Shown one piece after another: positions 1 through 6,672 of a DNA stretch of 17,279 bases (positions are counted from its first letter, which is position 1; each line of letters starts with the position of its first letter). Below the pieces are notes generated by a model that saw nothing but the letters and a program-made list of their open reading frames with translations, was not told the origin of the DNA and searched no databases. The stretch comes from Acidobacteriota bacterium (GTDB taxonomy: Bacteria > Acidobacteriota > Terriglobia > Bryobacterales > Bryobacteraceae), in assembly GCA_003223065.1 (NCBI GenBank), contig QHXU01000054.1:17172-34450 (forward strand), read 5' to 3'. Both the position numbers and the translations under genes were made by a program.

Positions 1-712
1 TTTGTTCTGGTGTCGTTCCTGGCGGGACCGTGACTCTCCCGGTAGACCAGTCGACGCCGAGGCCCTTCATGTTACGCGTGGGGCCGACGTAATCATAAAA
101 CCAGTCTGACGACCCCGTCCGGCTGAGATTTACGAATTCAACTCGAGCTATTGGGTGGAGCAAAAAATCCTGAAAATCCTGCTTGTAGACAAGGCCCTTG
201 AACAGGGCGCCGCGAAAGACTTCCCACCTGCGAGAGGCATCATGAAATGAGCGGCTGAAGTCGAGCAGATCGCCGAGCCTGAGAAGTGAGACTACGAAAT
301 GAAGATCCGCCTCTCGATTTGCATAGTCCTCCCAGACCTCACCATCGTCGTAATCCTCCACCGGAATAATGATGGCGGCATAGCGGCGCGTTGTCGGGTC
401 GACTTCGCGCAGCATGTAGTACCAGCATCTCGGAGTAGTGCCGGCGACCGAGATGGTGGCGAAGGTATAGCCGATTTCCGGTCTCAATTCATTCGCGTAA
501 CGGGGAAAAAAGCCGTTGCGGGAATCGCCGACCGCCAACACCTGGTTCCGATTCTCGACTTTGCGCCGTTTTTCGTTGCGCAGGAAAGCCTCGACCGTGC
601 CTGTAGACGAATCCGGCTTGAGGACCGCGGAATAGAAACCCGCGTTAAAAACCAGGGCCTGCAACGAGAGAAAGCTGAACAGACTTCCGAGCAGAACCGA
701 TACGGTACGCAT
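1..712 (-). CDS. SGNH/GDSL-like membrane-anchored protein, partial (C-terminus outside window)
   Basis: An open minus-strand frame starts at ATG 712 and runs off the left edge after 237 codons. Residues 5-27 are hydrophobic (LLGSLFSFLSLQALVF), read as a signal anchor. The first strand-and-loop is VLAVGDSRNG, with GDSR at 62-65, which resembles block I of SGNH/GDSL hydrolases where the Ser would be the nucleophile. A Gly-Thr-Thr stretch at 91-93 may be block II. The catalytic Asp/His block would lie beyond the window, so activity cannot be confirmed. Membrane-tethered SGNH proteins often act in O-acetylation or export of surface polysaccharide (AlgX/AlgJ, DltD-like), but nothing here fixes that role. 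No Shine-Dalgarno is visible before the ATG. The gene lies 52 bp downstream of the membrane gene at 765-1364 on the same strand, so co-transcription is plausible. The reading frame is solid; the family is tentative. Confidence 0.72.
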   Translation of the reverse strand, partial: MRTVSVLLGSLFSFLSLQALVFNAGFYSAVLKPDSSTGTVEAFLRNEKRRKVENRNQVLAVGDSRNGFFPRYANELRPEIGYTFATISVAGTTPRCWYYMLREVDPTTRRYAAIIIPVEDYDDGEVWEDYANREADLHFVVSLLRLGDLLDFSRSFHDASRRWEVFRGALFKGLVYKQDFQDFLLHPIARVEFVNLSRTGSSDWFYDYVGPTRNMKGLGVDWSTGRVTVPPGTTPEQ

Positions 713-764
713 AGCGGACCACGTTTGTGGCGGGCGCGGGAACTTCAGTTTAGCAGAGGCGGCG

Positions 765-1364
765 TTAAAGGAGAGCGACGACCAACCGTCTGGAGATCGC
801 CGCCAACCCGTTCACAACATGCGCCGACATCAAGAAGATGACGCAGCCGAAGAGCGATACCAGCAGCGCGTCTTCCGAAGACGTAATCACTGTCCCTTCG
901 AGGAAAACGGGGAAGATCGTAAAAAGCAGCGAAGCCGCCATGACCGGAATCGACGCGAGAAAAATCAACGCGGCGACGAAGGAGGTCACGCCGAGCGGGA
1001 AACGTAGCAGCATGTAGAGGAGAGCGCTCCACGCACGGGGATCCGTGAGGGTCGCGCGCAACCCTGGCGGGCGCCGCGCGCGCGACTCGAACGTAGCGCC
1101 GAGCAGAGCTTTGGCGATCTTGCGTTCCAGGCATCCAAAGACCCTCGCGAGCGCCAGAGTGACGGCCAGCACCACCAATCCGATCACCAGAATCGAAAGC
1201 CCGATGCCGAGCGAAACGCCGGCAATCACTGTCACGAACGAGAGAATGCCCAGTGGAAACGAGATAAGAAGATAGAGCAGATGACGATACGTCCGCGGCT
1301 GCACGACAGCGCCAAAGATGCGGTCGATGTCGGAATCGGGTGTAAATGCACTTGTAGCGGTCAC
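765..1364 (-). CDS. four-helix membrane protein resembling the 'putative sensor' domain
   Basis: This 199-residue protein has four long hydrophobic segments in two pairs, at roughly 28-75 and 118-185. The two halves look like an internal duplication: HLLYLLISFPLGILSFV and ALLYMLLRFPLGVTSFV align almost residue for residue. The repeated (L)LYxLxxFPLGxxSF signature is what I associate with the 'putative sensor' domain found at the N-terminus of many actinobacterial histidine kinases. Here it stands alone, with no kinase or output domain fused. The start is GTG 1364: the ATG two bases upstream is immediately followed by TGA, and there is no other early start in frame. No Shine-Dalgarno is seen. 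It is divergent from the dehydrogenase at 1414, separated by 49 bp. Function unknown; a membrane sensor or accessory protein is possible. Confidence 0.72.
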   Translation of the reverse strand: MTATSAFTPDSDIDRIFGAVVQPRTYRHLLYLLISFPLGILSFVTVIAGVSLGIGLSILVIGLVVLAVTLALARVFGCLERKIAKALLGATFESRARRPPGLRATLTDPRAWSALLYMLLRFPLGVTSFVAALIFLASIPVMAASLLFTIFPVFLEGTVITSSEDALLVSLFGCVIFLMSAHVVNGLAAISRRLVVALL

Positions 1365-1381
1365 ATCTGTTGAGTACGAGA

Positions 1382-1409
1382 TTGGGTGAGGAAAAGTTCA
1401 GTTTACACT
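1382..1409 (+). promoter_or_regulatory. candidate promoter of the dehydrogenase-cytochrome pair
   Basis: TTGGGT (1382-1387) and TACACT (1404-1409) are separated by 16 bp. TACACT is followed by only 7 bp before ATG 1417 (4 bp before GTG 1414), and no Shine-Dalgarno lies between. This would give a leaderless or nearly leaderless transcript. Recognised by eye only. Confidence 0.4.
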
Positions 1410-1413
1410 GAAA

Positions 1414-2574
1414 GTGATGAAACTCCTGTGTTCCTTATGGATGATGGGTGTGGCCCTGGCCTGGCAGCGCGATGTCAAACTTCCAGCTCCGTATGCTACG
1501 CCGTCCGTACGCAATAATCCGCACGTCATTTCGAAACCCAGCGGGATTCAATTGCGGGTTCCCTCCGGGTTCACCGTCGAGGAATACTTATCCGGATTCG
1601 CGGTTCCGAGGTTCATGCTGTTGGGACCGCATCAGGAACTGCTGGTGAGCGACAGCGCCCGCGATGGGGAAGGGTGTGTCTGGCTGATTCAGGGCAAGCA
1701 ACGCAAGAAGCTGATCGAAAATCTCAATCGCCCTTACGGACTTGCGTTTTGGCAGGACTACCTGTACGTCGGCGAGCAGACCTCCATCAAGCGGTACAAG
1801 TATGACGCCAAGGCGATGACCGCCGGCCCGGGCGCGGAGGTCGTGTCGCTGAAGAACTTCGGGGAGGGCCATTGGACTCGGTCGATTCTGTTCGACAGGA
1901 AGGGCGAAAAGATGTACATCGGCATCGGTTCGCGGTCGAATGTCGATGCCGGCGAGGATCCGATGCGCGCCGCCATCAACCGGTTTAACCCGGACGGCAG
2001 CGGGCACGAGATCTTCGCGTCCGGGACGCGCAATCCGATCGGGCTGCGGTGGTATCCCGGGACGGACGTACTGTGGGCCGCCGTCCAGGAGCGCGATGCG
2101 CTGGGCGACGATTTGGTGCCGGACTACTTTACGCACATCGAGCAGGGCGGGTTTTACGGCTGGCCGTATGCGTATGCAGGCCGCCACGAAGATCCCCGCC
2201 GCAAGGGCGAGCGCCGGGATCTGGTTGCGAAGACGATTGCCGGCGACGTTCTGTTGCCCTCGCATGTGGCTGTGCTCGACTTCATCTTTTATACGGGCAA
2301 GCAGTTCCCGCAGAAATATCAAGGCGGCGCTTTTCTTGCGTATCACGGATCGTGGAACCGGTCAAAGCGCATTGGTTATTCGGTCGCGTTCGTTCCATTC
2401 TCGAACACCAAGCCATCCGGTCCGCCCGAGGATTTCCTGACCGGATGGATGCTCTCGCCTGACAGCCCCGACGTGTGGGGACGGCCGGTAGGTCTGCTCG
2501 AAATGCCGGATGGGAGCTTGCTGGTGAGCGACGATGGCGGCGACAAGATTTGGCGAATTTCCTACAAGCACTAG
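1414..2574 (+). CDS. secreted glucose/sorbosone dehydrogenase-type beta-propeller (PQQ-type sugar dehydrogenase family)
   Basis: The 386-residue protein starts with a short signal peptide (MMKLLCSLWMMGVALA), so it should be periplasmic. The body matches the soluble glucose/sorbosone dehydrogenase six-bladed propeller. GEGHWTRSILF at 151-160 carries His153, in the place of the catalytic base of PQQ glucose dehydrogenase. GTRNPIGLRW follows at 204-213, HGSWNRS at 311-317, and a final blade with MPDGSLLVSDDGGDKIWRI near 364-382. Family members oxidise sugars or related alcohols/aldehydes using bound PQQ; the substrate here cannot be read from sequence, and related propellers exist without enzyme activity. 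Start is GTG 1414 or, more likely, ATG 1417, which lies 7 bp after a TACACT box with no Shine-Dalgarno. Its last 25 bp overlap the start of a seven-haem cytochrome gene, suggesting that the cytochrome could accept its electrons. Confidence 0.85.
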   Translation: MMKLLCSLWMMGVALAWQRDVKLPAPYATPSVRNNPHVISKPSGIQLRVPSGFTVEEYLSGFAVPRFMLLGPHQELLVSDSARDGEGCVWLIQGKQRKKLIENLNRPYGLAFWQDYLYVGEQTSIKRYKYDAKAMTAGPGAEVVSLKNFGEGHWTRSILFDRKGEKMYIGIGSRSNVDAGEDPMRAAINRFNPDGSGHEIFASGTRNPIGLRWYPGTDVLWAAVQERDALGDDLVPDYFTHIEQGGFYGWPYAYAGRHEDPRRKGERRDLVAKTIAGDVLLPSHVAVLDFIFYTGKQFPQKYQGGAFLAYHGSWNRSKRIGYSVAFVPFSNTKPSGPPEDFLTGWMLSPDSPDVWGRPVGLLEMPDGSLLVSDDGGDKIWRISYKH

Positions 2575-3080
2575 CTTTGGCCGCGCTGGCGGCTGAAGCC
2601 TGCGCCGCGGAATTTTCGCACCGCGTGCACATTGCGCTGAAGCTCGAGTGCGTGACCTGCCATGTTTCGGCCGCGGCCAGCAGGCGCGTCGAGGACAACA
2701 ATCTTCCTCCCCGCGAGGTGTGCCTGAAGTGTCATCAGGACGCGACGATCAAGCAGCCGCGGCCCACGGCGCTCGCTCATTTCAGCCATCAGCAGCATGT
2801 GAGGGTGCGGCCATGCGCCGGGTGCCATCGTGGAATAGAGACATCGGAGGTCACCTCGAAAGCGAATTTTCCGCCGATGGCTGATTGCGTTGTGTGCCAC
2901 AACCGGGTTGAGATCCCGAATAGCTGCTGGATGTGTCACGCGAAGACGATGCGGTTGACGCCGGAAAGCCACGTTCCGGATTTCATAGATTCGCACAGCC
3001 GGGTGAAACATTCAGCAGAGGAGAAACGGAGCTGTGAGGTGTGCCACGGGCGCAACTTCACTTGCGCAGGGTGTCATTAG
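2550..3080 (+). CDS. seven-haem periplasmic c-type cytochrome (cytochrome c3/c7-like)
   Basis: The frame contains seven CXXCH haem-binding motifs: CVTCH, CLKCH, CAGCH, CVVCH, CWMCH, CEVCH and CAGCH. FSHRVH and FSHQQH resemble the distal-His (FxHxxH) pattern of multihaem c3/c7-type cytochromes. The open frame extends upstream to an ATG at 2475, but translation from there gives an Arg/Trp-rich leader. TTG 2550 instead gives MANFLQALALAALAAEACAAEF, a good Sec signal peptide, so I choose TTG. This start lies inside the 3' end of the dehydrogenase gene (overlap 25 bp), implying translational coupling. The mature protein is about 155 residues and stops directly after the seventh motif. Role inferred: electron transfer in the periplasm, probably taking electrons from the neighbouring dehydrogenase. 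It faces the large BNR gene with only 16 bp between them. Confidence 0.88.
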   Translation: MANFLQALALAALAAEACAAEFSHRVHIALKLECVTCHVSAAASRRVEDNNLPPREVCLKCHQDATIKQPRPTALAHFSHQQHVRVRPCAGCHRGIETSEVTSKANFPPMADCVVCHNRVEIPNSCWMCHAKTMRLTPESHVPDFIDSHSRVKHSAEEKRSCEVCHGRNFTCAGCH

Positions 3081-3096
3081 CGCCCGCGGCGAATTC

Positions 3097-6000
3097 CTAC
3101 TCGATCGCCCCGAGCCCCTGGGCCGCCGCAGCGCTGTTGAACTCGCCGAGATCGGCTTTCATGATCGCGTCCAGCCGCTGGCGAATCGCATCCAGCCTCG
3201 CCGAAAGCTCCCGAAACACGACGTAGCTCTGGTCGGTTGGCTGCGCATCGCCGGTCTCGACGATGCGCATCAGCGCCGCGAGCTGGTTGTTTAGCTTGAT
3301 GGGGAAATTGAGCGGGTCCTGATTGCTGCGGTTGCGGACCTGGTAGACATCTTCCTCGACACTGCTCAGCCGGGTGGCGAGCCGCTCGCCGGCCGCATTC
3401 AGCGCGGGCGCCTTCTTCACGCGATCTTCGATTTGTTTCTTGATATCGCGAATCCTAATGACCATCTCGTTCGCCTCGGTGGTCTTGTCGCGCACGGCGC
3501 TGGCGAGCTTGAATTGCTCCTCGAGGTCGGCCTGGGTGAGACTGCTCTCTCTCGGATCGCGCCGGATCAGTAATGGCCTGGTTTCGGTCACGCCGTTGGC
3601 GGTGAGCCGGACTTGATACATTCCGGGAACGGCGACCGGTCCTGCGTCCGCCTGGGCGCCCCACAAAATCATGCCTTCAAACGACTTAGGGCCGGGAGAG
3701 CGCAGATCCCACGTGTAGCGATTCCCTCCGGCCTTGCGAGTTGGAGGCCGCGACGCCTGGAAGCGCGGATTGTCTTCCTCGCCGGCCGCGTCACCTTGGG
3801 CTGCGGACCTGGCCCGCCTCTTTTCCTCTTCCGGCGAGCCGGCGAGCGAACGCACCACCGCGCCCTTGGAATCGATAATGTCGATCGTGACTTTCTCGGT
3901 CTCGCGCGCCAGATAGTAGTCGATCAGCGCCCCGCGATGCAGCGAGCGGACGGTGGGACGGGGCGTGAACAAATGCGCGGGGCTGCGCTGGACGTCCGCG
4001 GAAAGTTCGCGCAGGAGTGAGATGTCGTCGAGGATGTAGAAGGAGCGTCCATGGGTCGCGATCACGAGATCGTCGCCCTCGATCACGAGGTCAGCCACTT
4101 GGGTGTCGGGAAGGTTGAGGCGCAGGGACTGCCACTCGCCGCCGTTATCGAAGGACACGTAGATACCGTGCTCGGTCCCGGCGAAGAGAAGGCCTGAGCG
4201 CTTGGGATCCTCGCGTACGGCGTGGACGTAGTCGTCGGAGGCGATGCCGTTGGTGATCGGGGTCCAGGAAGCGCCGTAATCGTCAGTCCGGTAGATATAG
4301 GGTCGGCGATCGTCGGCCTGGTAGTTCTTCGCGGCGACGTAAGCGCTGCCCGGACGGTGCGGCGAGGCCTCAATCAAGCTGATGCGGATGAAATCCGGCA
4401 TTCCCTTCGGCGTAATGTTTTTCCAGTTCCCGCCCCCGTCGCGAGTGATGTAAACCAGGCCGTCATCGGAACCAGTCCAGACAGTCCGGACGTCGAATCG
4501 CGATGGAGCGATGGTGAAGATAGTGCCGTAGATCTCCGGACCGTTCTGATCCTTCGTGATCGGGCCGCCGGAATCGCCGAGCGTTTTCGGATCGGCGCGC
4601 GTCAGGTCAGGGCTGATGCGCTCCCAGCTCTGGCCGTCGTCGGTCGTGCGCCAGAGGTGCTGGGACGAGGTATAGAGCACGCTCGCATCCAGCGGTGAAA
4701 AAACGATGGGAAAGGTCCACTGCCAGCGCTCCTTGAGGTCGCGCGCGGGCATGCCTGAGAAGAATAGTGGATAAACCTGGATGTCGCGCACATGGCCGGT
4801 ATTTCGTTCAAAGCGTGTGAGCAAGGCTCCCTGGCTGCCGGCGTAGAAGAGATTGGGATCCTTGGGATGAGGTGCGATATAACCGCTCTCGCCTCCACCG
4901 ACCGAATACATCGTGACGGCGACTCGTCCTCCGCCGCCTCCACGCCCGCCCGTTTCAGCGCTCGAGACGCAGATGGTTGAGTTGTCCTGCTGCGCGCCGC
5001 AGACGTGGCAGGGAACGTCGCGCGTGGTGGCCAGGTGATAGAGCTGCGCAGTCGGATAAGCTTGGCCGGTCCAGGTTTCGCCCCCATTGACCGAGACGTT
5101 GGCGCCGCCGTCATTCGAGTTGATCATGCGCTTAGGGTCGTTCGAAGCGATCCACAGATCGTGGTTGTCGCCGTGCGGCGGCCGGATCGTCTTGACGGTC
5201 TTGCCTCCATCGGTGGATTTATAAAAGCCGGTGTTGAGGATGTAAACCGTTTCCTTGTCTTTCGGATCCGCGTAGATCCGGGTGTAATAGAACGCCCGCT
5301 GGCGCAGGCGCCGGTCTTCATTAACGCGCGCCCACTTTAAGCCGCCGTCGTCGGAGCGGAACAAGCCGCCGTCCTCGGCCTCGACCATGGCCCACACGCG
5401 GTTCGAGTCAGCGCCGGAAACGGCGACGCCGATCTTTCCGATGATCCCGCTGGGCAGCCCAGGGCGGTGCGTGATCTCGGTCCAAGTGTCGCCGCCATCT
5501 GTGGACTTGTATAAGCCGCTGGCGGGACCGCCGCTCGAAAGCGTCCAGGAGGTTCGATAGACGTCCCAGATAATCGCGAAGAGCACGCGCGAATTGTGCG
5601 GATCGAGACACAGATCCACAGCGCCGGCGCGATCATTCTTATACAGCACCTTGTTCCAGTTCTTGCCGCCATCGCGCGAGCGGAACACGCCTCGCTCGCT
5701 GTTCGGGCCGTAGGGATGGCCGAGCGCGGCGACGTAGACGATGTCGGGATTGGAGGGATCCACGCGGATGCGAGCGATGGCCTGTGTATCAGCGAGTCCC
5801 ATGTGTTTCCAGGTCTTGCCGGCATCGGTTGATTTGTAGACGCCATCGCCCTGCATGATGTTGCCGCGCAGCTCGGTTTCGCCCATTCCGATGTAGACGA
5901 TGTCCGGGTTGGATTCGGACACTGCGACCGCACCAACCGAGGAGCTGTGCACTTGTCCGTCGGTCACAGGCCGCCAGGTTGTGCCGCCATCGGCGGTCTT

Positions 6001-6192
6001 CCACAATCCGCCGCCGACCGCACCGAAATAATATTCATTGGGCCGTGAAGAGCTGCCTGCGGAAGTGATCGACCGGCCGCCGCGCAGCGGCCCAACGCTG
6101 CGCCATTCGAGCGCTCCGAAGACGGATGCATCGTAATGTTCGGCGGAGGCAACCGCGGCCGAGAGCAGGAGAAGAGAGAGAGTGCGATTCAC
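3097..6192 (-). CDS. large secreted BNR-repeat / VPS10 (sortilin-like) beta-propeller protein
   Basis: This 1031-residue protein starts at GTG 6192, with AGGAG five bases upstream deciding the start. A signal peptide (MNRTLSLLLLSAAVASA) directs export. The bulk is propeller carrying about eleven Asp-box (SxDxGxxW) motifs, such as KTADGGTTW, KSTDAGKTW, RSRDGGKNW, KSTDGGDTW, RTTDDGQSW and ITRDGGGNW. This is the layout of VPS10/sortilin and BNR 'glycosyl hydrolase-like' proteins. A glycine-rich loop (GGRGGGGGR) lies near residue 420. THGRSFYILDDISLL near 715 closes the propeller. An Ig/FlgD-like beta region follows (about 830-905), then a charged helical tail (about 905-1010). Proteins of this size and plan are frequent in Acidobacteria and usually annotated only as VPS10- or BNR-containing. 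Enzyme activity is not evident; binding or scaffolding is equally possible. It is divergent from padR. Confidence 0.85.
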   Translation of the reverse strand: MNRTLSLLLLSAAVASAEHYDASVFGALEWRSVGPLRGGRSITSAGSSSRPNEYYFGAVGGGLWKTADGGTTWRPVTDGQVHSSSVGAVAVSESNPDIVYIGMGETELRGNIMQGDGVYKSTDAGKTWKHMGLADTQAIARIRVDPSNPDIVYVAALGHPYGPNSERGVFRSRDGGKNWNKVLYKNDRAGAVDLCLDPHNSRVLFAIIWDVYRTSWTLSSGGPASGLYKSTDGGDTWTEITHRPGLPSGIIGKIGVAVSGADSNRVWAMVEAEDGGLFRSDDGGLKWARVNEDRRLRQRAFYYTRIYADPKDKETVYILNTGFYKSTDGGKTVKTIRPPHGDNHDLWIASNDPKRMINSNDGGANVSVNGGETWTGQAYPTAQLYHLATTRDVPCHVCGAQQDNSTICVSSAETGGRGGGGGRVAVTMYSVGGGESGYIAPHPKDPNLFYAGSQGALLTRFERNTGHVRDIQVYPLFFSGMPARDLKERWQWTFPIVFSPLDASVLYTSSQHLWRTTDDGQSWERISPDLTRADPKTLGDSGGPITKDQNGPEIYGTIFTIAPSRFDVRTVWTGSDDGLVYITRDGGGNWKNITPKGMPDFIRISLIEASPHRPGSAYVAAKNYQADDRRPYIYRTDDYGASWTPITNGIASDDYVHAVREDPKRSGLLFAGTEHGIYVSFDNGGEWQSLRLNLPDTQVADLVIEGDDLVIATHGRSFYILDDISLLRELSADVQRSPAHLFTPRPTVRSLHRGALIDYYLARETEKVTIDIIDSKGAVVRSLAGSPEEEKRRARSAAQGDAAGEEDNPRFQASRPPTRKAGGNRYTWDLRSPGPKSFEGMILWGAQADAGPVAVPGMYQVRLTANGVTETRPLLIRRDPRESSLTQADLEEQFKLASAVRDKTTEANEMVIRIRDIKKQIEDRVKKAPALNAAGERLATRLSSVEEDVYQVRNRSNQDPLNFPIKLNNQLAALMRIVETGDAQPTDQSYVVFRELSARLDAIRQRLDAIMKADLGEFNSAAAAQGLGAIE

Positions 6193-6280
6193 GCTGGCTC
6201 CTATTGCCGTTATGGTACCTTCTTTGAGCCGATCCCCAGGACCATCTTAAGGGCGCCGTGTGGAAGGGCCAACGTTGGGC

Positions 6281-6309
6281 TTGACAGACGATCACTTTGG
6301 TTCCATACT
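6281..6309 (+). promoter_or_regulatory. sigma70-type promoter of padR-ADOP operon
   Basis: A perfect -35 box TTGACA (6281-6286) is followed, after exactly 17 bp, by CATACT (6304-6309) as the -10. Transcription would start near 6316, only about 10 nt before the padR ATG at 6327. The strongest promoter-like sequence in the window. Confidence 0.7.
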
Positions 6310-6313
6310 GCTT

Positions 6314-6330
6314 CCATCGATAGACGATGG
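6314..6330. promoter_or_regulatory. inverted repeat over the padR start codon (candidate PadR operator)
   Basis: CCATCG (6314-6319) and CGATGG (6325-6330) form a perfect 6-bp inverted repeat around a 5-bp spacer, ATAGA. It covers the predicted transcription start and the ATG at 6327. PadR proteins bind palindromic sites near their own promoters, so autoregulation is a reasonable inference; the site itself has not been tested. Confidence 0.4.
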
Positions 6331-6662
6331 GAAGACATCAACAGCTCGAACTCTTGCCCGGCACGCTGGACCTGCTGATCCTGAAGGCGCTCGCGCGCGG
6401 CAAAATGCACGGCTACGGGATCGCCCAGATCCTCAAGGAAACGTCCGACAACGTGCTCGAAGTTGGCGAAAGCTCTCTCTATCCCGCGTTGCAGAGGCTG
6501 CTGCTGAATGGCTGGGTGACGGCTGAATGGGGCGCATCGGAGAATAACCGCCGCGCCCGCTATTACACGCTCACTCCCGCGGGGCGCAAACAACTGGCCG
6601 CCGAACGCGCCGATTTCGAGCGCATGGTGGCGGCGATACAACGAGTGCTCCAGACCGCGTAA
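6327..6662 (+). CDS. PadR-family transcriptional regulator (Acidobacterial ADOP-associated type)
   Basis: The 111-residue protein has the PadR winged-helix: LLPGTLDLLILKALARGKMHGYGIAQIL (helices 1-2), SSLYPALQRLL (recognition helix) and RRARYYTLTPAGRKQL (wing), followed by a C-terminal dimerisation helix. It begins with the GRHQQLELLPGTLD head typical of the Acidobacterial PadR subfamily that precedes ADOP permeases. ATG 6327 is the only possible start because TAG lies in frame two codons upstream (6321-6323). No Shine-Dalgarno precedes it, and the promoter leaves only about 10 nt of leader. The stop is 10 bp before the permease start, so the two form an operon. Likely role: repressor of its own operon in response to an unknown ligand, as PadR proteins usually act. 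Confidence 0.93.
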   Translation: MGRHQQLELLPGTLDLLILKALARGKMHGYGIAQILKETSDNVLEVGESSLYPALQRLLLNGWVTAEWGASENNRRARYYTLTPAGRKQLAAERADFERMVAAIQRVLQTA

Positions 6663-6672
6663 GGAAGATAAC

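Noticed and set aside
299..841. 180-codon plus-strand frame at the left edge
   Set aside because: It lies opposite the SGNH-like minus-strand gene, which has a signal anchor and GDSR motif and fills the same interval; the plus frame shows no domain.
1588..2346. 252-codon minus-strand frame opposite the dehydrogenase
   Set aside because: Antisense shadow of a conserved gene; no recognisable domain or ribosome-binding site.
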